This document shows, piece by piece, positions 25,681 through 33,417 of a DNA stretch of 64,000 nt. Location of the stretch: assembly GCA_942491575.1 (NCBI GenBank), contig CALOBT010000025.1, positions 3,410,001 through 3,474,000 of the forward strand, in the 5' to 3' direction. A program made the position numbers and the translations under genes. The stretch is from CAZHNW01 sp942491575. Its GTDB lineage: Bacteria > Spirochaetota > UBA4802 > UBA5550. The notes under the pieces were generated by a model. The model ran no database searches and was not told the origin of the DNA. It worked only from the letters and a program-made list of their open reading frames with translations. Numbering within the stretch: the stretch's first letter is position 1; every line of letters starts with the position of its first letter.

Positions 25681-26748
25681 TTACTTCCCCCTTATGATAT
25701 CCACAACCTTTCGTACATCCTGTGCTTTCTCCTTGTCGATGACAAGAATCTGGTCACCCGCCTGGACCACCACGACATTATCCATACCTACTACGGCGAT
25801 TCTACTTCCTTCAGAAAAAACAGAACAGCCACTGCTGTTGACAAAGATTGTATTGTCCGGTGTTGGTGTACGGTTCGAATATTTATCTCCATCCAGGATA
25901 TCATCAATGGCCTTCCAGCTCCCAAGGTCGGCCCAGCCGAAATCCGCGGGAATGACGACCCTGTTTTCGGCTTTTTCAAGAATGGCCTTATCGATTGCAA
26001 TCGATTCAATGCGGTCAAAGATTTCCTCTTTGATTTTCCAGGTAGCAGGAAGGTCGTCTTCCAGTTCTTCGGCAGAGAGGCTGTTAAACCTGTCGAATTC
26101 ACCTAACATCTCAGGCAGCCAATCCCTGTATGCCTCAATAATGCTTTTAACTGTAAAGGCAATTATTCCGCTGTTCCAGAAATACTCACCGCTGTCGAAA
26201 TATTTTTGCGCGGTATCCTGATCGGGTTTTTCAACGAATTGTTCTACGGGGAGAACCTCTCCGGTACTTCCGTGAAGGGCTTTGATGTACCCATAACCGG
26301 TTTCGGGGTAAGTGGGGCGTATTCCGATTGTAACGAGATTATTTTTTTCCGCCTCCGCAACAGCCAGTTTCAATATTCTGTCGAAGGCCTTTTCGTCGAG
26401 AATATGATGATCCGCGGGAAGGACTATCATTGCCGCATCCGGATCAATTTTTTGAAGATAAAGGGCTGAGTAGAGAACCGCCGCAGCGGTATTGCGGGGC
26501 CGGGGTTCACATAGAATCGTGCTTTTTAATCCGGTATTTTCCATCTCGTCTCTGGATATATCCCTGTACCTGGCGGAAGTGACAACGATGCATTCCCTGG
26601 GATTGATATTTTTTAACCGGTTGACTGTCTCTTCCAGCAGGGTGCCCCGGCCTGAAAGGTTATGGAACTGTTTTGGTTTTTCTTCGCGGCTGAGGGGCCA
26701 GAGTCTTGTCCCGGCGCCCCCCGCCATAATAACTGGATAAATGTTCAT
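25681..26748 (-). CDS. manC: Mannose-1-phosphate guanylyltransferase
   Basis: 355 residues, the nucleotidyltransferase domain only, without the C-terminal phosphomannose isomerase cupin of longer ManC/AlgA proteins. The N-terminus YPVIMAGGAGTRLWPLSRE with PKQF is the sugar-nucleotide pyrophosphorylase signature; further motifs are VLPADHHI (metal-binding Asp), FVEKPD and WNSGIIAF, and FGWADLGSW. Makes GDP-mannose from mannose-1-phosphate and GTP for surface polysaccharide. It overlaps the upstream LEA14-like lipoprotein gene by 1 bp (TAATG). Confidence 0.92.
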   Translation of the reverse strand: MNIYPVIMAGGAGTRLWPLSREEKPKQFHNLSGRGTLLEETVNRLKNINPRECIVVTSARYRDISRDEMENTGLKSTILCEPRPRNTAAAVLYSALYLQKIDPDAAMIVLPADHHILDEKAFDRILKLAVAEAEKNNLVTIGIRPTYPETGYGYIKALHGSTGEVLPVEQFVEKPDQDTAQKYFDSGEYFWNSGIIAFTVKSIIEAYRDWLPEMLGEFDRFNSLSAEELEDDLPATWKIKEEIFDRIESIAIDKAILEKAENRVVIPADFGWADLGSWKAIDDILDGDKYSNRTPTPDNTIFVNSSGCSVFSEGSRIAVVGMDNVVVVQAGDQILVIDKEKAQDVRKVVDIIRGK

Positions 26749-27710
26749 TATAGCTTAAACGTCCCTGTTTCGTTAAATTTCAGTTTCAACGGCTCTTTTT
26801 TTACCGAGTCCGGTAATTTTAGAAGGGCTTCTCCCTTTAAGATGAAAGAACCCTTTTTGCTGCGGAAGACCTTCATTATGGATGAACTTAATGCCCTTGT
26901 GCTGAAGCTGTTTGAGATGCTGAGAACTGATTTTCTGCCGGCATTTTTTATTGATTTGGTTTTACCGTCAATCAGTTTGCTTCTGTTAACCAGAAAGGTA
27001 TAATTCAGGTCGGTAAACTTAAGGGCTGCCCTGGTTTTGTTCTGCATTACGATGTCAAAACTGACTTTTAACGGCAGGTCAATTGATGCCGGATTTATAA
27101 TTTTTTCAGGTTTTCTGCCTTTCAGGATATCATTGAACATTCCGTAGACTTTTCCTGCATTAAGCTTCTTTCTTTCCTTATTCAGAATATCGGCAACATC
27201 TTTCCGGGAAGGCATCTCTACCTTAAAACGGGCAATTGTTATTTCCGGTTTAATGGCGGGTATTTGTGTTTTAAGTTTGTAGTTGAATTTTGCTTCGGGG
27301 GGAACCTTCGGGAGTTTTGGAAGGGGGATGGCCACTACGGCATCAATTTGAAGGTTGAGATAATCTTTTTGTGTATAGTCTCTAACTATTTTGGCGATAT
27401 CACTGTATTTCAGGATCACATCAATGCTGGAAGCCTGGGTGCCCCGGGCCTTTATTTTTAATCCTTTTCCGGTTTTGGTCCTGAGGAGGCGTTTCCCTTC
27501 GATAAAAAATGTTAAATCGACATCTTTCAGCTTAAGGCCAATGGGATAGGGATTGTAGATCTCGATGTCAAATTTCAGGGTTACGTCCTGCAATGAAATC
27601 GTTTTAATATCGACTTTTTTGAATCGGGCTTCAGGTTTTTTGCTAATCGGCAGGGTCTGGCAGGTGGCCAAAAAAAACAGGCTCATGAGGATGGGTAGTG
27701 TTTTTTTCAT
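26748..27710 (-). CDS. LEA14/WHy-domain lipoprotein
   Basis: 320 residues. Lipobox FFLATC at the N-terminus. Two related beta-sandwich segments of the LEA type 2/WHy kind are visible (about 30-130 and 205-315), recognised by VTLKFDIEIYNPYPIGLKL with an NPxP core and VSFDIVMQNKTRAALKFTDL with YTFLVNRSKL. In bacteria such lipoproteins are thought to be periplasmic stress or lipid-binding proteins. It is co-translated with the downstream mannose-1-phosphate guanylyltransferase gene; the reason is unclear. Confidence 0.75.
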   Translation of the reverse strand: MKKTLPILMSLFFLATCQTLPISKKPEARFKKVDIKTISLQDVTLKFDIEIYNPYPIGLKLKDVDLTFFIEGKRLLRTKTGKGLKIKARGTQASSIDVILKYSDIAKIVRDYTQKDYLNLQIDAVVAIPLPKLPKVPPEAKFNYKLKTQIPAIKPEITIARFKVEMPSRKDVADILNKERKKLNAGKVYGMFNDILKGRKPEKIINPASIDLPLKVSFDIVMQNKTRAALKFTDLNYTFLVNRSKLIDGKTKSIKNAGRKSVLSISNSFSTRALSSSIMKVFRSKKGSFILKGEALLKLPDSVKKEPLKLKFNETGTFKL

Positions 27711-27842
27711 GGATTGCTCCTTGATTTTACGATTTTCGTTTTTGTACCATATGGCGGCTGTATGTCAAATAAAATGTGCTTTGGATTTTTTTCAATTTTT
27801 TGGAATTTTACCGATTAATTAGCTAATTTCATTATTAATGTA

Positions 27843-27870
27843 TTGACAGAAAGAGGCACATTAATAGCTA
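27843..27870 (+). promoter_or_regulatory. Candidate promoter of rplM-rpsI
   Basis: TTGACA (27843-27848), 16-bp spacer, TAGCTA (27865-27870). It lies about 80 bp upstream of the rplM start in otherwise AT-rich DNA. The leader could hold the autoregulatory site known for L13 operons, but I see no clear structure. Confidence 0.4.
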
Positions 27871-27950
27871 TATACCTTTACTTGACCCCAATCAAGATTC
27901 TCAATCATTTTCGGCCGGTAATATCACTAAGTACGAGAGAGGACATAGCA

Positions 27951-28397
27951 ATGAATACTGTTCAGAAAACATATTCAATGAAAGCATCTGAGATAGAGAA
28001 GAAATGGCTTCTAATCGATGCAGAAGGAAAGGTGTTGGGCCGTCTCGCAACAGAAATTGCAACAATTCTGCGAGGAAAGCACAAGCCGTCATTTACTCCC
28101 CACATGGACATGGGGGATTGCGTTGTTGTTATAAATGCAGAAAAGGTGGTTCTAACCGGTAACAAATCCGAGGATAAGGAATACTTTAAGCATACCGAAT
28201 ATCCCGGTGGTAAGAAATTCATCAATATTAAGAAAGTTATGGAAGAAAAGCCTGAGTTTGTTATTGAACATGCAGTAAAGGGAATGCTTCCTAAAAACAA
28301 GCTTAGCAATCAAATTATTAAAAACCTGAAGGTCTATACCGGTGGAGAGCATCCCCACGAGGCACAGAAGCCTGAGGCCGTTGAAATTTCGAACTAA
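27951..28397 (+). CDS. rplM: 50S ribosomal protein L13
   Basis: 148 residues from the ATG at 27951 (GAGAGGAC upstream); an in-frame TTG at 27843 would add 36 residues unlike L13. Typical L13 sequence: WLLIDAEGKVLGRLATEIA, LRGKHKPSFTPHMDMGD, VINAEKVVLTGNK, then GMLPKNKLSNQIIKNLKVY and GGEHPHEAQKPE. Binds 23S rRNA early in 50S assembly. Operon with rpsI, 17 bp apart, the universal arrangement. Confidence 0.97.
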   Translation: MNTVQKTYSMKASEIEKKWLLIDAEGKVLGRLATEIATILRGKHKPSFTPHMDMGDCVVVINAEKVVLTGNKSEDKEYFKHTEYPGGKKFINIKKVMEEKPEFVIEHAVKGMLPKNKLSNQIIKNLKVYTGGEHPHEAQKPEAVEISN

Positions 28398-28414
28398 GGA
28401 AAAGGAGAATATAC

Positions 28415-28804
28415 ATGGCTGATCGATACTATGCAACAGGACGTAGAAAGACCTCGGTAGCCCGGGTCTGGATTAAGCCCGGTTCAGGTAATATTGTGGT
28501 TAACAAACAGCCCATCAATGAGTATTTCAGAAGAGGTACCCTTGAACTGATTGTTCGACAACCACTGGAATATATCGGACAGATTGACAATTTTGATATA
28601 TATGCAAATGTTTCCGGCGGAGGCTGGTCAGGCCAGGCTGGAGCAATGAAAATGGCAATTGCACGCTGCCTTGTACAGGTGGATGAAAAGCATAAGCAAC
28701 CACTTAGAAAGGGTGGATTTCTTACACGGGATGCCCGTGAAGTTGAAAGAAAGAAGCCTGGACAGAAGAAAGCACGGAAAAAATTCCAGTTTTCAAAACG
28801 TTAA
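28415..28804 (+). CDS. rpsI: 30S ribosomal protein S9
   Basis: 129 residues, the normal length. Start YYATGRRKTSVARVW, middle VSGGGWSGQAGAMKMAIARC and the basic C-terminal tail ending QKKARKKFQFSKR, whose terminal Arg contacts P-site tRNA. AAAAGGAG lies upstream of the start. A strong terminator follows. Confidence 0.97.
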   Translation: MADRYYATGRRKTSVARVWIKPGSGNIVVNKQPINEYFRRGTLELIVRQPLEYIGQIDNFDIYANVSGGGWSGQAGAMKMAIARCLVQVDEKHKQPLRKGGFLTRDAREVERKKPGQKKARKKFQFSKR

Positions 28805-28823
28805 GATATATTTATCGAAAAAC

Positions 28824-28860
28824 AAAAAAAAGAGAGTGCCAACCGCACTCTCTTTTTTTG
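28824..28860 (+). terminator. Terminator after rpsI
   Basis: Stem AGAGAGTGC / GCACTCTCT extended by A/T runs on both sides, 5-nt loop, then a T tract. It can also serve the convergent gene ending at 28879. Confidence 0.88.
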
Positions 28861-28878
28861 TCTTCGAGCATTATTATG

Positions 28879-29661
28879 CTAATATAGTCTTATCCCCACC
28901 GTAAGAATTATCTGTACCAGATGAGAATTGTTTCTGTTTTCCGCTTTTGCAAGCGTTTCCGGGAGTACGCCGCCATCTTTAATAGCAATAGATTCCTGGT
29001 ACATTTTCATATACATGCTCAACTGGATGAACCAGGTGGTTTTTTTGTTGAAGGCATTGAATATATTCCCGATGGAGAATCCGAAAAGAATCCCCTCACT
29101 AAAGAACCTTGTCGCGTCTTCATGCAAAAATTTTTCTTTATTATCTAATATCCAGTAAACGCTGGTACCGTATCCCTGAAAAAGTTTAAGGTAAAAGTTT
29201 ATATTGTCAGTGCAGCGTGTAAAGGGCCAGCGGACCATAACTCCCCAGAAAAAGGATGAATCCCACATGAGGCCATTGAAATCCTCTAAAATCTGTTTGC
29301 TAAGAGAACCGTCAGGTTCTTCAAGGTACTGGGTAACTGTGATGTCATGAAAGTAGCCGAAACTGATTATAGCCCCCAGTTCAAGACCCACGGCATCAAA
29401 GATCCAGTAGCCTAGTGCGGTATAGAGATGGATGCCGGCAATACTCTTATTTTGTTCTGTATTACTTATGGAAGCGAAGCCGGAAAAACCGGTACCTAGT
29501 GCAAAATAGTGCTTCGGATGCCATTTCGTGGCAGCAAAGGAATTGTCTGCTTCTCGTTGAGACTGAGAGATGATTTCTTCCTGCTTTTCAATCCCGAAAA
29601 GAGAGGCGGGAGGAGTCAGAAGTAGAAGTACCAGGAAAATTGTTTTATATCTACGTTTCAC
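28879..29661 (-). CDS. Predicted outer-membrane protein of unknown family
   Basis: 260 residues with signal peptide (FLVLLLLTPPASLFG). The mature part has alternating aromatic/hydrophobic strands (HYFALGTGFSGFASI, GLELGAIISFGYF, INFYLKLFQGYGTSVYW) and ends IILTVGIRLY, a barrel-type C-terminus. Follows the DUF3943 gene after 15 bp on the same strand, so the two outer-membrane proteins are probably made together. No named family. Confidence 0.6.
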   Translation of the reverse strand: MKRRYKTIFLVLLLLTPPASLFGIEKQEEIISQSQREADNSFAATKWHPKHYFALGTGFSGFASISNTEQNKSIAGIHLYTALGYWIFDAVGLELGAIISFGYFHDITVTQYLEEPDGSLSKQILEDFNGLMWDSSFFWGVMVRWPFTRCTDNINFYLKLFQGYGTSVYWILDNKEKFLHEDATRFFSEGILFGFSIGNIFNAFNKKTTWFIQLSMYMKMYQESIAIKDGGVLPETLAKAENRNNSHLVQIILTVGIRLY

Positions 29662-29676
29662 TAAATTGCTCCTTGA

Positions 29677-30384
29677 TTAAAATCTGAAGGTTACTGCATA
29701 ACCTAAATAATTGTAGCTGACCTGTGGAAGTGCGGCAGCTTCATAGCTGGAAAAGGGAAATAGCGCAAAGGGATTGAGAATATAGCCCAGAATATGTGCT
29801 GCGGTATAATCAGTGCTGAGAAGTTTGCAGCTGAGGTATTCAAGGGTGATTCCCATGACTGCTCCGAGGATGGGGGTCTGATAAATGTCCTGAAAACTTG
29901 GCGGTTCAGTAATAACCTCTATAGTGAATTCAAAAAGTAATTGAGATATGGCAGACCACATCAGCGAATCTACCTTCGTATGGCCCCGTGACCTGTAAAA
30001 CAGATAATAATAGTTACCCGTAAGGGTGTGAAGGATCATGTTATAGTTGTAGCTGTCACGGTCAAAGTGGGGCCTGTAGATGTTTTGATAATTTTTATAC
30101 GAGCCGTGCTCCTGGATGGTATCCCACTGAAATGCCAGGTAGTAGGACCATTGTACGGAATAGACAATGCCAAGGGTGAGCAATTTTTCACCGGCTGTAA
30201 TATCTTTTCTTATGACATGTCTGAATTCTCTTGAATCAGGTTTCTTGGAAAATTTTTTTTCAGAGGATATGATTTCTTTTTCGGGTACAGTCAGTTTTTC
30301 CTCTCCATAAAGGTCGATGGCAGCGATAGTGGAGGAGTGTAAAAAAATTAAGCTGATGATAATATTTTTAATAAGGGCCTTCAT
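29677..30384 (-). CDS. DUF3943 outer-membrane protein
   Basis: 235 residues from the ATG at 30384, chosen because it begins the signal peptide (ALIKNIIISLIFLHSSTIAA); an ATG 33 bp upstream gives an 11-residue extension. The DUF3943 core is visible: HTLTGNYYYLFYRSRGHTKV, SLMWSAISQLLFEFTIEVIT, PPSFQDIYQTPILGAVMG. It ends in VTFRF, a barrel-type C-terminus. DUF3943 proteins are outer-membrane associated and uncharacterised. Confidence 0.72.
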   Translation of the reverse strand: MKALIKNIIISLIFLHSSTIAAIDLYGEEKLTVPEKEIISSEKKFSKKPDSREFRHVIRKDITAGEKLLTLGIVYSVQWSYYLAFQWDTIQEHGSYKNYQNIYRPHFDRDSYNYNMILHTLTGNYYYLFYRSRGHTKVDSLMWSAISQLLFEFTIEVITEPPSFQDIYQTPILGAVMGITLEYLSCKLLSTDYTAAHILGYILNPFALFPFSSYEAAALPQVSYNYLGYAVTFRF

Positions 30385-30600
30385 TGTAAATTTCCATTCG
30401 TATTTATTTAAAGCCATTGGTATATTTGCTGGAATTTTCGCAATGAAAATAAGTTAACCATATTCAGTACAAAAGTTAGATGCATAAAACAAAGCGTATT
30501 TTTTCAAGTTTAGGGGTTGACGATTGAGTGTTATTTTAATATTTAATTAAATAGTAAAATACTGCATGATCTGCAAGATTCAAATAAGGAGTTATATTAA

Positions 30601-31611
30601 ATGAAAATTGATCGTAGGACCTTTCTCAGGGGTATGGGTGCTGCGGGGGTATCCCTTGCCCTGCCGTCATCAAAGGCAGAGGCGGCAATAAGGGATGACG
30701 CGTACGCAACCCTTATTGACCTCACAAAGTGTGACGGCTGCGAAAATAAAATGACCGGAGACGGTATGCCCCTCTGTGTGGCGGCCTGTCGCAGTGAGAA
30801 CAGGGACAGGTTCCCAAAACCCGATAAAAAGATGCTGAAGCCCTACTGGCCTCAGAAGAAGTTCGAAGACTGGAGTTCTGCAAAAAAGAGGAAAATTACC
30901 AGCAGTCTCACGCCATACAACTGGCTTTTTGTCCAGAAGGTGAAGGTTACTGTTGATGGGAAGGAAGAAAAGGTCAGTGTTCCCAGGCGCTGTATGCACT
31001 GTGATAATCCCCCCTGCGTAAAGCTATGTCCCTTTGGGGCCCTCAATAAATCATCGGATGGTCCGACACATATTAACCATGATCTCTGCTTCGGCGGGGC
31101 GAAGTGCCGTACTGTCTGTCCCTGGGATGTACCGCAGCGGCAGGCGGGTGTCGGTATCTATACCAACCTCGATCCCCTTCCTGTGGGAGGAGGGGTCATG
31201 TATAAGTGTGACCTGTGCCGTGACCGCCTGGCAGAGGGGAAGAAGCCAGCCTGTGTTGAGGCCTGCCCCAACGGAGCCATGACAATCGGCAAAAGAAATG
31301 AAATTTTTGCCATGGCCGATGAACTTAGGATAAAGTATAAGGGCCATATCTATGGCAATGAGGAAAACGGAGGGACTTCCACCCTTTACATCTCGAAGGT
31401 ACCTTTCAGTGACATCGACGGTGCAGTGGTGGCCCAGGCAAAAAAAGCAAAGGCAAAATTTTTAAAGAAGCCCATGCGTATGAAAAAGGCCGAAAGCATG
31501 CTTGAAAAATATCGCGGCATCGGTATTGCAGCCCTTATTGCCCCCGTAGCGGGTGCCCTTGCTGCCTTTACCGGGAAGGTGATCAAGAAGGAGGAAGAGG
31601 ACAATGGCTGA
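30601..31611 (+). CDS. Tat-exported four-cluster ferredoxin subunit (FdnH/HybA-like)
   Basis: 336 residues. The twin-arginine signal DRRTFLRGMGAAGVSLALP opens the protein. Four Cys sets fit four 4Fe-4S clusters: CDGCENKM...CVAAC, CMHCDNPPCVKLCPFGAL, CFGGAKCRTVCPWDVPQ and CDLCRDRL...CVEACPNGAM. A C-terminal helix (IGIAALIAPVAGALAAF) would anchor it in the membrane, as in formate dehydrogenase beta subunits. It would pass electrons between a periplasmic catalytic subunit and the cytochrome b encoded next, with which it overlaps by 8 bp. No molybdopterin or hydrogenase catalytic gene is adjacent. AAGGAG precedes the start. Confidence 0.9.
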   Translation: MKIDRRTFLRGMGAAGVSLALPSSKAEAAIRDDAYATLIDLTKCDGCENKMTGDGMPLCVAACRSENRDRFPKPDKKMLKPYWPQKKFEDWSSAKKRKITSSLTPYNWLFVQKVKVTVDGKEEKVSVPRRCMHCDNPPCVKLCPFGALNKSSDGPTHINHDLCFGGAKCRTVCPWDVPQRQAGVGIYTNLDPLPVGGGVMYKCDLCRDRLAEGKKPACVEACPNGAMTIGKRNEIFAMADELRIKYKGHIYGNEENGGTSTLYISKVPFSDIDGAVVAQAKKAKAKFLKKPMRMKKAESMLEKYRGIGIAALIAPVAGALAAFTGKVIKKEEEDNG

Positions 31612-32284
31612 TAAAATATTAAGGCACCCAATTGCGGTGCGTCTAATTCATTGGACAGTGGCCCTGAGTGGATTGATACTCCTCTTTTCCGGTTTCGGCC
31701 AGCTCCCCATGTATAAGCGTTACAATATAATAAAGATCCCGGGACTATCCTGGGCGAATAATTTTGAGACTACACTGGTAATTCATATAATTGCGGCGAT
31801 CTTTTTCTCCGCAGCGGTTGTTTTTCATATAGTCTTTCACCTGCGCAGAAAGGAATATGCGGCATGGCCGAAGCGTGGAGATGTGAAGGAAAGCTTCGTG
31901 ATAATCTGGTCGATGATTCGCGGGAAGGCAGAACCTGCCCACGGGAAATTTCTTGCGGAGCAGCGACTCGCCTATGCTGCCATGGGGATCAATATTCTCG
32001 TATTGCTTTTTACAGGTCTTATAAAGACCTGGAAGAATCTGGGGGATATTGTGCTCCCGGAGACATTTCTTACGGTGATTACTCTGATTCATACCGCAGC
32101 GGCCATGATGTTTCTCTTTCTGTTCCTGGCCCATATCGGGGCATTCCTGATTAAGGCAAACTGGCCCCTTTTTACCACCATGTTTACCGGGTATGTAAAC
32201 AGGGAATATGCCGAGGAACGGCACGGGGAGTGGGATATAAGCGGACTTCCCGTTAAAGAAGATAAGGCCGAACAATCAGAATAA
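31604..32284 (+). CDS. Cytochrome b561/formate dehydrogenase gamma-like membrane subunit
   Basis: 226 residues with four membrane helices (about 15-32, 55-78, 115-138, 150-175). Histidines suited to two b-type hemes are in HPIAVRLIHWTVALSG, TLVIHIIAAIF, FHIVFHL, LIHTAAAMM and FLAHIGAF. The domain is that of the Fdn/Hyd-type diheme cytochrome b that reduces quinone. It overlaps the Fe-S gene by 8 bp, implying a complex of the two. The acidic C-terminal tail is cytoplasmic. Confidence 0.88.
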   Translation: MADKILRHPIAVRLIHWTVALSGLILLFSGFGQLPMYKRYNIIKIPGLSWANNFETTLVIHIIAAIFFSAAVVFHIVFHLRRKEYAAWPKRGDVKESFVIIWSMIRGKAEPAHGKFLAEQRLAYAAMGINILVLLFTGLIKTWKNLGDIVLPETFLTVITLIHTAAAMMFLFLFLAHIGAFLIKANWPLFTTMFTGYVNREYAEERHGEWDISGLPVKEDKAEQSE

Positions 32285-32295
32285 ATAGCCTTTAG

Positions 32296-32340
32296 AAAGG
32301 AACTATCCGCCGGGGCAGCCCCCGGCGGATAGTTCCTTTT
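32296..32340 (+). terminator. Terminator after the Fe-S/cytochrome b pair
   Basis: Perfect 20-bp stem (32296-32315 with 32320-32339), core CTATCCGCCGGGG, 4-nt loop and T-rich end. One of the strongest hairpins in the window. Confidence 0.9.
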
Positions 32341-32424
32341 TATTTCTTCTTCTAAGGGAATTCTCCCCGTCAGAATGGTTTCCTGCTTGCAGGCAGATAA
32401 ACTTCCCCCTAAAATGACCCCCTT

Positions 32425-33105
32425 ATGATTGATCAAGGAAGTAAAAGCGCCCTCAGTGACAGTAGCTTAATTGCGGCAACCGTCAGGAATATCCGCTACC
32501 GCGAAACCTCCGTGAAGGTTGAACTGGATAATGATGAAATTCTTCTTCTTTCCCTTGATGCAGTGGTGATTTTTGCCCTTTCATCAGAGAAGGAATTGAC
32601 GGAGGAGGAACTCGACCGGTTGCGTCACGCTTCACGTATCTACAGGTGCCGCCAGAAGGCCCTGCATTACCTTTCCTATCGGAACCGCGCTGAAGGGGAA
32701 ATGAAGCTATATCTAAGGCGTAAGGAATTTGATGCGGAATATATAGAGGATACAATCTCCTGGCTCCTTGAGAGGGGTTATCTTGATGACAGGAGCTTTG
32801 CGGTAAACTATATCGAGTCGGTTCTGCGGCGTAAAACAATCGGCAAAAAGAGAATAATCGGTGAACTTCGACAGAAGGGGGTATCCTCTGCTGATATCGA
32901 AGCCGCTTTTAGTGAAGCGGAAGTCCCCGATGATGGTGCCGAACGCCTCATGGCCCTTGCGGAGAAAAAATGGCGCAGTATCAGTCACAGGGAGCAGCCC
33001 CTGCAGCGACTGCAGAATTTTCTCTACCAGCGGGGATTTGCCTTCGATGAAATTAAAAGCGTAATAAAAAATTTAAAGGAGAGGGAAGATGCTGATGAGT
33101 GGTAA
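32425..33105 (+). CDS. recX: Regulatory protein RecX
   Basis: 226 residues. After a variable N-terminal part the three-helix RecX repeats begin: ALHYLSYRNRAEGEMKLYLR, DTISWLLERGYLDDRSFAVN, TIGKKRIIGELRQKGVSSAD and LYQRGFAFDEIKSVI. RecX modulates RecA filaments. Longer than E. coli RecX (166) but normal for other phyla. recA is not in the window; alaS follows, an arrangement (recA-recX-alaS) found in several bacteria. Confidence 0.88.
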   Translation: MIDQGSKSALSDSSLIAATVRNIRYRETSVKVELDNDEILLLSLDAVVIFALSSEKELTEEELDRLRHASRIYRCRQKALHYLSYRNRAEGEMKLYLRRKEFDAEYIEDTISWLLERGYLDDRSFAVNYIESVLRRKTIGKKRIIGELRQKGVSSADIEAAFSEAEVPDDGAERLMALAEKKWRSISHREQPLQRLQNFLYQRGFAFDEIKSVIKNLKEREDADEW

Positions 33106-33417
33106 CTCATTGCGGGGTGAAGGCAAAATTTCTTGCAAAATAAATCCCCCCCTGCAGAATGCCTCCCTGTTTATATTTTTAGTACAGTAGCAGGGAAGAT
33201 TGCCGTATCTTCTCCGTTAGATGTAAGGCAAAAATAAGGAACTGTTGACGGTGTTGCTTCCATCCCGCGTGAGGAGGAGTTGTGGGAGGGTGATTCGCAG
33301 TTATTTGGAAATCAAATAGTCTATTCACCCCCTCCTGTCCTCCCCCATCGAGGGGGAGGGATTTAAATATTATAATTAGTTCCTTTACCATATACTAAAG
33401 ACTAAGAGGTTATTACA
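33106..33417. repeat. Intergenic region with GC-rich palindromic repeat (33338-33360)
   Basis: 312 bp between recX and alaS. It holds a hairpin CCTCCCCC-ATCGA-GGGGGAGG at 33338-33360 and, further left, an imperfectly complementary GGAGGAGTTGTGGGAGGGTGA at about 33271. The layout resembles short intergenic palindromes dispersed in many genomes; related C/G-rich hairpins occur at 61923 and 62747. No gene is supported here. Confidence 0.5.
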
